From contig JAFZHC010000009.1 in NCBI GenBank assembly GCA_017555025.1, positions 1 to 64,000 of the forward strand: a stretch of 64,000 nucleotides of DNA. The letters are read 5' to 3'. The notes beneath the pieces are model-generated. The model was given only the letters and a program-made list of their open reading frames with translations, was not told the origin of the DNA and did not search any database. Each line of letters starts with the position of its first letter. The first letter of the stretch is position 1. This document shows, one piece after another, positions 15,594-23,451 of this stretch. Source of the stretch: Akkermansia sp. GTDB taxonomy: Bacteria; Verrucomicrobiota; Verrucomicrobiia; Verrucomicrobiales; Akkermansiaceae. Made by a program: the position numbers and the translations under genes.

Positions 15594-17884
15594 GCCTGCT
15601 CTCCTTTCATCATGTTGAGAAGAGTCTCCTCATCGATAATGGGAACCCCGATTTTTTGCGCTTTATCTCGTTTGCTGCCACCGCCTTCACCGGCGACGAG
15701 GTAACTTGTCTTTTTGGTGACGGAGCCTGTGGCTTTGCCGCCGGCTGCTGCAATGAGGCGTTCATATTCCGGTCGGGGGCGACTCAGCGAGCCGGTGAGC
15801 ACGAAGGTGAGTCCGTTCAGCGGGCCGGTCCCTGCGTCTTTTTCTTCTCTGTAGGTGGTGGAAAGCGGGTTGATATTCAGCTGAGCGAGTGTGCTCATCA
15901 CATGGCAGCCGGCATCTGCTGCAAACCAGCTGAGCAATTTACGGGTGGATACAGAGCCCAAGGGGTTACTGAGCTTTAGTTTGTTGTTGCCATCGGGCAA
16001 GACTGCGAGGTAATCCTTCGCCTCGTATGATTCCGCTCGCTTTTGGATTTGTTCTTTCAGTTCGGTGCGGTTTGCTTCCAACTGCTCTTTATCGGCATCT
16101 TTATTATTGCGCGATTTGGGGTTGAGGGCATTGTAGCTCGCGATGTTATCCTCCAGTTCAACGAGCGCATTCAGATAATCAGAGTGCGCTAAATCCTGCA
16201 TATCTTTGTGATATAGCGCTACTTCTCTGGATGTTGTGACACCGATGGAGGGAATACCGAAGGCTGTAAGCCATCGCTCGAGGGGGAGCGCACGGGCGCG
16301 GTTAAGGGCATCGAGTGCTTTGGTCGCGTTTTTCTCGCCGAAGCGGCGGGGCTCATCCTCAGTACCGAGGTTGAGAGCTCCAAGTTGCTCTACCGTGAGA
16401 GTGAAGAGGTCGAGTGGGGTAGTGATGTAACCCTGGCGCACGAGCGCCTCGGCCACGGTGCCACCAAGGTTTTCCACATCCAGCGCCTCGCGCTTGCAGA
16501 AGTAGGTGGTGCGCATAGCCGCCTGCGCGGTGCAGGTGAAGTTGGTACAGCGCCAGGCAACTTGCCCTTCCTCTTGTGAGATGGGCTCGCCGCAGCATGG
16601 GCATACTCCGCCCACGGCATCATAAAGGCTGTATGGCTGAGCCTCAGCCGGGCGTTTGGATTTGTTGACCTGAACGACGGCGGGGATGATTTCGCCGGAT
16701 TTTTCCACGAGCACAGTATCGCCAATGCGGATGTCCTTGCGGGTGATTTCGTCCTGATTGTGCAGGGTTGCGCGTGATACGGTGGTGCCCGAGAGCGGCA
16801 CGGGCTCCAGCTCGGCTACAGGGGTGAGCACGCCGGTACGTCCCACCTGAATGGTGATGGCTCGCAGGAGGGTTTCCTTCTGCTCCGGCAGGTATTTGAA
16901 CGCGGCAGCCCAGCGCGGGGCGCGTGCGGTGGAGCCGAGGGCATCTCGCAGAGTGAAGTCGGACAGCTTGATGACGGCGCCGTCGGTACCGTACCCGAGC
17001 TTATGGCGCAAGGTGTTGATGTCTTGCACGGCCTTTCGCACGGCGACAAGGCCTTCTGCTCGAATGATGGGGGCATTGCACGGTATGCCCATGTGCCGGA
17101 GCAGGGCTTCGAAATCGTCGGCAGAGTGCAGGGGGGCTCCTTCGTATTCGCCTATGCCGTGTGCCAGGAAGGCAAGCGGGCGAGCGGCCACCTCCTCCAC
17201 ATCGAGCAATTTGATAGTGCCGGCGGTGGCGTTGCGCGGGTTAGCCAGGGCGGGCAATCCCTCGGCATCGCGCTGTTCATTCAGGCGGTTGAAGTCTGCA
17301 AAGGGCATGTAGACCTCACCGCGTACTTCCAGTACGCCGGGAGCTCCCTCTGGAAGTTGGCGAGGAATGCTCTTGATGGTCAGAATGTTGGCTGTGATGT
17401 CGTCGCCTGAGGTGCCGTCTCCTCGCGTGGCTGCGTAGGCCAGGCGCCCGTCGCGATACATGAGGGTAACGGCGCAACCGTCGATTTTTGGCTCGATAAC
17501 GACTTGCGGGGCATCTTGTCCCAAACTGCGGCAGAGGCGGCTGTAGAAGTCGATGAGCTCGGCATCGGTATCCCCCTCGCCGGGCTTGTGCTCGAAGATA
17601 TCGTCGATACTCTGCATGGGGCGCGGATGTTTGACCTTACGGAAGCCTTCCGTGAGGTCGTTGCCTACGCGCTGGGTGGGGGATGCCGGGGTAATGAATT
17701 CCGGGTGTGCGGCCTCTAGAGCCTCCAGCTCGCGGTAGAGCGCATCGTATTCTGCGTCCGTTATTTCGGGAGCAGCCTGTGCATAATAGAGCTCGTTATT
17801 GCGATTGATAATGGCGCAGAGCTCACTATAACGTAAGCTTGCTTCAGTTTGAGCACTTTTTTCTGCAAAATCAAAGAGATCCAT
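15590..17884 (-). CDS. ligA: NAD-dependent DNA ligase with insertion in the HhH domain
   Basis: LigA seals nicks during replication and repair using NAD. The 764-residue protein has the NMN-binding N-terminal helices (NELYYAQAAPEITDAEYD), the adenylation motif EPKIDG with Lys133, the OB fold, a four-Cys zinc finger (CPCCGEP...CTNFTC, about 425-455), helix-hairpin-helix repeats and a C-terminal BRCT domain (about 685-764, LTFVLTGSLSRPR). It is about 90 residues longer than the usual 670. The extra part (about 575-650) is a charged helical insertion within the last hairpins, where the usual G-I-G motif is replaced by SNPLGSVSTRK. The start overlaps the PHP gene by 14 bases. Confidence 0.95.
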   Translation of the reverse strand: MDLFDFAEKSAQTEASLRYSELCAIINRNNELYYAQAAPEITDAEYDALYRELEALEAAHPEFITPASPTQRVGNDLTEGFRKVKHPRPMQSIDDIFEHKPGEGDTDAELIDFYSRLCRSLGQDAPQVVIEPKIDGCAVTLMYRDGRLAYAATRGDGTSGDDITANILTIKSIPRQLPEGAPGVLEVRGEVYMPFADFNRLNEQRDAEGLPALANPRNATAGTIKLLDVEEVAARPLAFLAHGIGEYEGAPLHSADDFEALLRHMGIPCNAPIIRAEGLVAVRKAVQDINTLRHKLGYGTDGAVIKLSDFTLRDALGSTARAPRWAAAFKYLPEQKETLLRAITIQVGRTGVLTPVAELEPVPLSGTTVSRATLHNQDEITRKDIRIGDTVLVEKSGEIIPAVVQVNKSKRPAEAQPYSLYDAVGGVCPCCGEPISQEEGQVAWRCTNFTCTAQAAMRTTYFCKREALDVENLGGTVAEALVRQGYITTPLDLFTLTVEQLGALNLGTEDEPRRFGEKNATKALDALNRARALPLERWLTAFGIPSIGVTTSREVALYHKDMQDLAHSDYLNALVELEDNIASYNALNPKSRNNKDADKEQLEANRTELKEQIQKRAESYEAKDYLAVLPDGNNKLKLSNPLGSVSTRKLLSWFAADAGCHVMSTLAQLNINPLSTTYREEKDAGTGPLNGLTFVLTGSLSRPRPEYERLIAAAGGKATGSVTKKTSYLVAGEGGGSKRDKAQKIGVPIIDEETLLNMMKGEQA

Positions 17885-18710
17885 ATGCTTTGAGGGAAAT
17901 GTCCGCCCGGTTTGTAAGCGGATGGTCGAATTGTTTCAATTTTTTATCTGTGAGCTCCTGTAGCAAGCTTACAGCCTGCTCCCAGCCGCGGGAAAGGTGC
18001 TGGGGGGAGTGAGCGTCGGAGTTAATGACAATGGGAATGCGGCGTGCAAGCAGCTCTCGCAGCAGGGGAATAGCCGGATATTGTTCGGCACAATGTTTAT
18101 GCCAGCCGGCGGTGTTGATTTCCACCGCGGTGCCGGTTTCCTGCAATGCCTCCAGAGCCGGCGTGTAATATTCCATTAAATCTCCCGAGGGGATGCGCCC
18201 CCAAATTTTGACGAGGTCAATATGACCGATGATATCGAAAAGGCCGCTCTTAATCATCTCAGTAACGGCTTGCCAATACAATTGCCAGTCTTTTTCAGTA
18301 TTGCCGGTAATGCTTTTGTTGGCATAAAGAGCATCGTCCACCGAGGCGAGATGGGGGAGGTAATGAACGGAGCCGATGAGGTAGTCGCAGGGGCAAAGGC
18401 TGCGCAGTTCGCGCACCCAAGGTTCAATATCGGGTACCCAATCGCACTCAAGACCGGTGAGGATGCGGAGGTCTGCGCCGGCTTCTGCCCGAGCTCGTTC
18501 AATCCATGCCGCGTATTGCGGTAGTTCGCTGCACAGCATGCGCCAGTCATCGAAGGGCTCTCGGGCGGGCGGCATGGGTGCATGGTCTGCTATGCCGTAA
18601 TGTGTGAGGCGCAGCGCTTTAGCCTGTCTAACGAATTCCTCGGGTGTACCGTCTGCGTGGTGGCAGAGAGGTGTGTGCGTGTGATAATCCGTGCGAAGCA
18701 TGTTTGTCAA
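17871..18710 (-). CDS. PHP-domain histidinol-phosphatase
   Basis: The 279-residue protein begins with the PHP metal motif DYHTHTPLCHHADG (His10, His12), followed by YGIADHAP, LTGLECDW, YLIGSVHYL, DIIGHIDLVK, VEINTAGW and INSDAHSP. These are all metal-binding or conserved positions of HisK-type histidinol-phosphatases. Such enzymes remove phosphate from L-histidinol-phosphate in histidine synthesis. No other his gene is nearby, so the physiological substrate is not certain. Translation appears coupled on both sides: 4-base overlap with the upstream exported-protein gene and 14-base overlap with ligA. Confidence 0.85.
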   Translation of the reverse strand: MTNMLRTDYHTHTPLCHHADGTPEEFVRQAKALRLTHYGIADHAPMPPAREPFDDWRMLCSELPQYAAWIERARAEAGADLRILTGLECDWVPDIEPWVRELRSLCPCDYLIGSVHYLPHLASVDDALYANKSITGNTEKDWQLYWQAVTEMIKSGLFDIIGHIDLVKIWGRIPSGDLMEYYTPALEALQETGTAVEINTAGWHKHCAEQYPAIPLLRELLARRIPIVINSDAHSPQHLSRGWEQAVSLLQELTDKKLKQFDHPLTNRADISLKAYGSL

Positions 18711-19162
18711 CCTGGGGTCTGAGTTGCGGCCGGGGGCTGTTCCTGACCGGGGATGTCTGAGCCGTGGTTCTGCAGCACTTCGAGCAAAGAGGCTGAACCA
18801 TAGGCCTGATTTTCGATGAGTGTATTGATAACAGGTATGCAGCGCTGCGTGATATGTGTGGTCGCCAGAAACGTGCGGGCGATTTCCTCGCCGGTTCCGG
18901 GGTCGGAAGGGGCATGTTCTAGCCAGCCGAGCAGGGTGCTTACTCTGTCCTGCAATTTTTTCAAACGCGGGGCTGCGGCATCTGCCGATTCTTTATCCTT
19001 TACCTGAAGCAGGAGCTGCTCAATGGCTACTGTGGTATTTGTAAGGCGGGTGCAGATGGCTGTGGTGGTGTGGGCAACGGTGTCGCGCGGTCGCGGTGCT
19101 GCATCCCACGCCATGAGTGGCATAGGCAAGAGCAACAGAGCAATGGCCGTATAGACGCGCAT
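18707..19162 (-). CDS. Small exported helical protein
   Basis: The protein (about 151 residues) has a signal peptide (MRVYTAIALLLLPMPLMA). I prefer the ATG at 19162 because it gives a tidier signal than the in-frame ATG at 19168. The mature part is helical (TAICTRLTNTTVAIEQLLLQ) with two further cysteines and a Pro/Thr/Gln-rich tail. Its central pattern (ESADAAAPRLKKLQD) resembles that of the small exported protein at 34114-34509 (QSVQQAIPELNKLAD), so the two may be distant paralogues. It heads the PHP-ligA-PfkB unit and overlaps the PHP gene by 4 bases. The function is unknown. Confidence 0.7.
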   Translation of the reverse strand: MRVYTAIALLLLPMPLMAWDAAPRPRDTVAHTTTAICTRLTNTTVAIEQLLLQVKDKESADAAAPRLKKLQDRVSTLLGWLEHAPSDPGTGEEIARTFLATTHITQRCIPVINTLIENQAYGSASLLEVLQNHGSDIPGQEQPPAATQTPG

Positions 19163-19210
19163 GCACATAAAATTACCTGCCTGAGATACTAGTTCATTGC
19201 TCTGCGTAAG

Positions 19211-19999
19211 TCAATCTTGTACTGTGTCCTCAGCGCATATCATATCAAGAGCCTTACCCGCCATCATGAAGCCGAAGGTACCGGTAACATGGGTGGCTGA
19301 ACCGAACCCGGAGGCGCAGCCAATCCCGCCTTTCTGCCCGGCCTCTCTCTCGCAGCTCACGGAGCCGTCACAACGCGGGAAAACCGGTCGCTCCGGTGAA
19401 TAGACACAGGGAATTCCAATCTCGGGGCAACGGTCGAAAAGTGGGAAATCATAATCGCGCCGCAGCATTTTGCGCAGTTGGGAGAGCATGTTGTCGCCGC
19501 AGGTGCGAGCCAGGTCATCCATGGTGATGCGGGCTGCGGCTGTTCTGCCACCGGCTCCGCCGCAGGTGATGACGCGCACGCCTCGACGGTAACACTCAGC
19601 GATAAGGTGTGCCTTGGGACGCATGGAGTCGATGGCGTCGATAACGATGTCAGGCTGAGTGTCGAACAGGCGTTCCGGGGCTGAAACGGTGTAGAACGAA
19701 ACCAGCTGTTCCACCTGAATGGCCGGGTTGATGCTTTGCAGGCGCTCGGCCATGGCTTCTACCTTCAGCCGGCCGTAATTGCCGGCAAGGGCATGAATCT
19801 GGCGATTGGTATTGGTAATGCACAAATCATCCATATCCTGCAGAATGATGGTGCCCACCCCGCTGCGAGCCAGTGCCTCGGCTGCCCAAGAACCTACGCC
19901 GCCTATGCCTACAACAGCCACTCTCGCTGAGCTGATTTTCTCGGCTCCCTTTACCCCATACAGGCGAGCAATGCCGCCAAAACGTTCCTCATCTATCAT
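19211..19999 (-). CDS. tcdA: TcdA/CsdL-type tRNA threonylcarbamoyladenosine dehydratase
   Basis: This ThiF/E1-like enzyme (262 residues from the ATG at 19999) has the nucleotide-binding glycine motif GIGGVGSWAAEALARSG, the metal and ATP residues DMDDLCITNTNRQ, the conserved DAIDS, and GGAGGRTAAARI. That pattern matches TcdA/CsdL, which cyclises N6-threonylcarbamoyladenosine at tRNA position 37 using ATP. MoeB and ThiF are less likely because there is no C-terminal zinc pair of their type and no rhodanese domain. I preferred the start MIDEERFGG, which overlaps ymdB by 11 bases, over the upstream Met at 20050, which would overlap it by 62 bases. Confidence 0.85.
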   Translation of the reverse strand: MIDEERFGGIARLYGVKGAEKISSARVAVVGIGGVGSWAAEALARSGVGTIILQDMDDLCITNTNRQIHALAGNYGRLKVEAMAERLQSINPAIQVEQLVSFYTVSAPERLFDTQPDIVIDAIDSMRPKAHLIAECYRRGVRVITCGGAGGRTAAARITMDDLARTCGDNMLSQLRKMLRRDYDFPLFDRCPEIGIPCVYSPERPVFPRCDGSVSCEREAGQKGGIGCASGFGSATHVTGTFGFMMAGKALDMICAEDTVQD

Positions 20000-20777
20000 A
20001 ATCTCTGTTAAAAGCTTGTATGTTGGTGGCCTTGCCGGTGGTCGGCTCAATGTCCACTATCGCACCACTTACGCGAGCCGGCCAGCCGCCAATAGGCAAT
20101 TTACAGGGCATGGCTGATATGCAGCCATGCAACACATCGGCGGCTTCGCGACCGATGATTCCATCCCTCGAGCCACACATACCTACGTCTGTCAGCGCTG
20201 CTGTGCCACCGGGAAGGAGGCGGGCATCGGCCGTCTGCACATGCGTGTGGGTTCCCAGCACGGCTCCGGCTACACCATCGAGCCGATGTGCCATGGCTAT
20301 CTTTTCGCTGGTGGTTTCGGCGTGTATGTCTACCAGTACGGTGCAGGCGCCGTTGCTTCTCAGGCGCTGTGCTTCGACCATGCCGGTGGTAAAGGGATTT
20401 TCCGGTCCCGGGGGCATAAAAGTGCGCCCGCGCAGGCAGAGGATGCCCACAAGCCCTTCAGCTGTGTCGACCATGATACTGCCATTGCCGGGAGTGCCGT
20501 CTTGCAGGTTGAAGGGGCGCAGCACGCGCGGCTCACTATCAATCCAGCTTACCAAGTCCGGCTGATCCCATACATGGTCGCCAAGGGTGATAACGTCGAC
20601 TCCTTTGGTAAAGAACTCCTCGCAGAGCCGCGGGGTGATGCCGCGACCACCGGCAGCATTCTCGCCGTTAACAACCACGAGAGCAGGGGAAAATTCAGCC
20701 CTTAGTTCGGGTATAGCCCTATAGAGAGCGAGCCTGCCGGGCTCGCCCACGACATCTCCGATGAAAATTAAGCGCAT
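19989..20777 (-). CDS. ymdB: YmdB-family metallophosphoesterase
   Basis: The 262-residue protein carries the full set of YmdB (TIGR00282) motifs: FIGDVVGEPGR, NGENAAGGRG, TLGDHVWDQ, DIHAETTSEK, GTHTHVQTADAR and TDVGMCGSRDGIIG. These form a di-metal site. In Bacillus subtilis YmdB hydrolyses 2',3'-cyclic nucleotides and affects biofilm and sporulation decisions; elsewhere its role is less clear. It is the middle gene of the unit uspA-ymdB-tcdA, starting 3 bases after the UspA gene. Confidence 0.9.
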   Translation of the reverse strand: MRLIFIGDVVGEPGRLALYRAIPELRAEFSPALVVVNGENAAGGRGITPRLCEEFFTKGVDVITLGDHVWDQPDLVSWIDSEPRVLRPFNLQDGTPGNGSIMVDTAEGLVGILCLRGRTFMPPGPENPFTTGMVEAQRLRSNGACTVLVDIHAETTSEKIAMAHRLDGVAGAVLGTHTHVQTADARLLPGGTAALTDVGMCGSRDGIIGREAADVLHGCISAMPCKLPIGGWPARVSGAIVDIEPTTGKATNIQAFNRDYDR

Positions 20778-20780
20778 ATT

Positions 20781-21266
20781 TTATACCTTGGAGCCGCAGG
20801 GAACAACCGTCACGGGGATTTTAGCTGCCCGGACAAGTTTTTCTGCCGTATTTCCCAGTAACAGGGAGGAGAGCAGAGAATGGTGACGGTTGCCGATGAC
20901 CAGAATATCGATATTATGGCGCTTGCAGAAATCATGCACACACTCTACGATATCGTCGGCTTCTTCAGCTTTACCGTAAATCGGTATACCCCATTCGCGG
21001 CTTATTTGCTCGGCCAGCAGGTGAGCTCGGCGATCGGCCATGGTCAGCACACAGGTGGTTTCATCTGCACATTCCATGGGGGGCATGGCTGCAAAGCCTC
21101 CCAGCATGTCATCTGCAGCCATGCAACCGGCGGCATCCATCATGCAGGGCTCAACGGCGTGCAACAAGTACATCTTACCGCCGCACTGCTTTACCATGTT
21201 GGCGGTGAAGTCCAGTACGGGTTTGCCTTCTTCGGAAAAATCAGTAGCTGCGAGTATTCTTACCAT
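20781..21266 (-). CDS. Universal stress protein (UspA family)
   Basis: The 161-residue protein shows the Usp fold: an N-terminal strand VRILAATDFSEEGKPVLDF and a C-terminal ILVIGNRHHSLLSSLLLGNT ending in IPVTVVPCG. The ATP-binding consensus (G-2x-G-9x-G-S/T) is altered: the second Gly is His and the final residue is Asn, so ATP binding is uncertain. Several Met and Cys residues (CMMDAAGCMAADDM) in the middle are unusual. The promoter places its ATG at or next to the transcription start. It heads the ymdB-tcdA unit. Confidence 0.85.
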   Translation of the reverse strand: MVRILAATDFSEEGKPVLDFTANMVKQCGGKMYLLHAVEPCMMDAAGCMAADDMLGGFAAMPPMECADETTCVLTMADRRAHLLAEQISREWGIPIYGKAEEADDIVECVHDFCKRHNIDILVIGNRHHSLLSSLLLGNTAEKLVRAAKIPVTVVPCGSKV

Positions 21267-21272
21267 ACCATC

Positions 21273-21301
21273 ATATTAGCAGTATTTCTGCTGCAAGCCA
21301 A
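21273..21301 (-). promoter_or_regulatory. UspA-unit promoter, leaderless spacing
   Basis: On the minus strand, TTGGCT (21296-21301) and TAATAT (21273-21278) are 17 bases apart. The -10 box ends 6 bases before the start codon (21264-21266). Confidence 0.6.
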
Positions 21302-21316
21302 GAAGAAAATGAGCAA

Positions 21317-21345
21317 AAACCGCAGCTTTCTGAAAGCTGCGGTTT
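21317..21345 (-). terminator. Terminator of the thioredoxin-repeat unit
   Basis: aaaccgcagctt and aagctgcggttt form a 12-bp perfect stem. On the minus strand it is followed by TTTTTGC. It lies 21 bases after the stop at 21366. Confidence 0.8.
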
Positions 21346-21365
21346 AAAAGGGAATGAAGGGGCTA

Positions 21366-22310
21366 TCAGACCTCTATGGGGTAGTCTTTTTCCTCCTCCT
21401 CCTCGGATTCTTCGTCGTAAGAATCCACCTCGTTGGCAGCGGCGTTTTCCTCAGCCTCCTTAATCTGCTTGAGTAGAGCGTCAACATCTGCAAATTGTGC
21501 CTCCAACGCCTCCATTGCAGCTGCTTTTTCTGCCTCGGGGTAACAGTAGCGAATCAGCTTAGCGTTAACGGCCTTTATCTTCAGCAGATCATCCACGGTG
21601 TTGATGCCGGAAGCCTGAACACGATCCATCTCGTCAATCAGAATCTGCACCATCTGAGGCTCCAGCCAGGATTTTACAGCGGCGCTCTCTTGGTTGCGAA
21701 GCATGAAGAGGTACTCGAGCTGATCATCACTATTATTGATGCTCTCTAACTCGCTGCGAATTTCTGCAATTCGGGCGTAATCTTCCTCGGTGGGAGCGGG
21801 GGCTTCTGCCTCCTCTTCCTTCGGGGCGGATTCGGCAGCCTGCTGTTCTGCGCGTGCCTGAAGCACTTGCTGAAGCATGGTGGCAGGGTCGGCAAACTGT
21901 TGCTCAATCTCGGCGAGAGCGGCTTGGCGCTCGGCTTCATCGGGAATCATGCTCACAAGCTCGGTTACGATGCTTTTGGCTTTCAGTATATCAGCCTCAG
22001 TCTCAGCAGTGCGGAAGATATCGTCGAGCATTTTGCAGAGTACCTGATTCTTGACGGCAAGAATGAGCTGTTTCGTTTCCTGCAGTAGCTCCTTTTCAAG
22101 GTTGCTGTTGAGGGCTGCCAGTAGCTTGTCCGGGTCATTCTCAATAGCGGCGAGTTCTTTCTCGATAGCCTGCCATTCCTGCATGGCGGCAGGAGAGAAG
22201 CCTACACTAGTGCTTTCTGCCTGCTCGGGGGCTGCGGGGACTTGCTCCTGTGCATGGAGGGTGACAGGGAGGGCGACAAGACTCAGCGCAAGGAATAGGT
22301 TCTTAAACAT
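21366..22310 (-). CDS. Exported acidic protein with two helical repeats
   Basis: The 314-residue protein has a signal peptide (MFKNLFLALSLVALPVTLHA) nearly identical at its start to that of the upstream thioredoxin protein. The mature part contains two copies of a helical unit of about 105 residues (about 43-152 and 177-285). Each begins IEKELAAI/IRSELESI and ends in a conserved motif: ALAEIEQQFADPATMLQQVL in the first and AMEALEAQFADVDALLKQI in the second. A Glu/Asp-rich tail follows. The same unit forms the C-terminal half of the neighbour. I know no family for it. The gene lies 15 bases after its neighbour, and a strong terminator follows. Confidence 0.75.
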   Translation of the reverse strand: MFKNLFLALSLVALPVTLHAQEQVPAAPEQAESTSVGFSPAAMQEWQAIEKELAAIENDPDKLLAALNSNLEKELLQETKQLILAVKNQVLCKMLDDIFRTAETEADILKAKSIVTELVSMIPDEAERQAALAEIEQQFADPATMLQQVLQARAEQQAAESAPKEEEAEAPAPTEEDYARIAEIRSELESINNSDDQLEYLFMLRNQESAAVKSWLEPQMVQILIDEMDRVQASGINTVDDLLKIKAVNAKLIRYCYPEAEKAAAMEALEAQFADVDALLKQIKEAEENAAANEVDSYDEESEEEEEKDYPIEV

Positions 22311-22325
22311 GGTGATGGAATATGC

Positions 22326-23267
22326 TTATTTACGCTGAGCTTTCAATTCGGAAAGGAGGGCTGCCGGGTTTGCGAACTCCTTTTCGAGATTAGCCTCAGC
22401 CTCTTTGCGATATTTTGCGGGCAGGCAGTCGATGCTTTGCTGCATCAGGGCCTTGATGGCGGCGATGTCTTCGAGGGTTTCGGCTTTCTTACTGAGTGTT
22501 TCAATTTTGCTACGAAGAATCATGAACTTGAGCTCGAGGAGAGCCTCACGGTTGTTAGCAGTCACCTTGGGCAGGGTGCTGTTCACGAGGGCAAGAGCCT
22601 TGTCGGCATCGCGGCCGCAAGCTTTCAGCTCTTTTTCAAACTGCTTGAGGATTGCCTTTTCTCGGGCCAGATTCTGAATGCCGGTGACATTTTCGGTGTC
22701 GAGAGCCTCTACCTCCTGCAGCAGGTTGGTGGCGAGACCTTGCATGTCGGACGGCAGGGAAGTGTACACCTCCATGAGTGCTTTGGCCTTATCCACCCCC
22801 TGAAGTGTTTGGGCGGCAGCAAGCTTCTTGCCATTTTCCAGAGCGGCATCGAGCGGCTTTTGGGTGGCTGCGAGATTGGGCTGGCCGCCAACAAAGCCGC
22901 CCAGCACTTGGTTGTCAGCATTCAGCACCATAATCGTGGGGAACCCACTCACTTGATACTGCTGGCAGAGAGCCTGATTTTTGGCGAATTGCTCGGGGCC
23001 TCCAACGCGCTTTACGTCGTTGGGAACATCAATCTCCACGAGTATAAACTTGTCGGCAGCATAGGCATCGAACTCAGGGGTATCGAATACGGCTTTTTTC
23101 AGGCGGATACAATAGCCGCACCAGTCAGAGCCCGTGAAGTCTACAAGCACAGCTTTGTTTTCGGCTGCTGCTTTGGTTTTGGCTGCGTCGAGGTCAGTCA
23201 TCCATTCTGCGGCGAATGCCGGCACCACAATGGCTGCCAGCCCGGCCATAAACAAGTTCTTGAACAT
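22326..23267 (-). CDS. Periplasmic thioredoxin-like protein with C-terminal helical repeat
   Basis: The 313-residue protein has a signal peptide (about 1-19), then a thioredoxin-fold domain with the redox pair WCGYC (about 50-54) and the cis-proline loop GFPTIMVL. It resembles the 'thioredoxin_7/DsbD-gamma-like' exported group. About 120 further helical residues contain one copy of the repeat found twice in the next gene (FEKELKACGRDADKALALV ... ANLEKEFANPAALLSELK). The redox domain probably acts on disulfides of envelope proteins, and the repeats may be docking or scaffold segments. A weak promoter (TTGCCA, 18 bases, GAGAAT) again ends 6 bases before the ATG. Confidence 0.85.
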   Translation of the reverse strand: MFKNLFMAGLAAIVVPAFAAEWMTDLDAAKTKAAAENKAVLVDFTGSDWCGYCIRLKKAVFDTPEFDAYAADKFILVEIDVPNDVKRVGGPEQFAKNQALCQQYQVSGFPTIMVLNADNQVLGGFVGGQPNLAATQKPLDAALENGKKLAAAQTLQGVDKAKALMEVYTSLPSDMQGLATNLLQEVEALDTENVTGIQNLAREKAILKQFEKELKACGRDADKALALVNSTLPKVTANNREALLELKFMILRSKIETLSKKAETLEDIAAIKALMQQSIDCLPAKYRKEAEANLEKEFANPAALLSELKAQRK

Positions 23268-23398
23268 GCTCGTATTCTCGCATACAAACTATACGGTTGG
23301 CAAGTCCGAAGTGTGCCATACCCGATTGAAATGCATGACTATCAGGAATTTTTGTAAAGAGAAAATATATATTCTGAATGGGGCTGCGTCAATACTAA

Positions 23399-23433
23399 CG
23401 CCCCCCCCTGAAAGTTTGCTTTCAGGGGGGGCG
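23399..23433 (-). terminator. Strong hairpin terminator after the GH89 gene
   Basis: A run of eight C followed by TGAAAG pairs with CTTTCA and seven G (loop tttg), giving a very stable stem that ends in CG pairs. It lies 19 bases after the GH89 stop at 23452. There is no T-run. Confidence 0.7.
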
Positions 23434-23451
23434 CACACGTTACTTGTTCTT

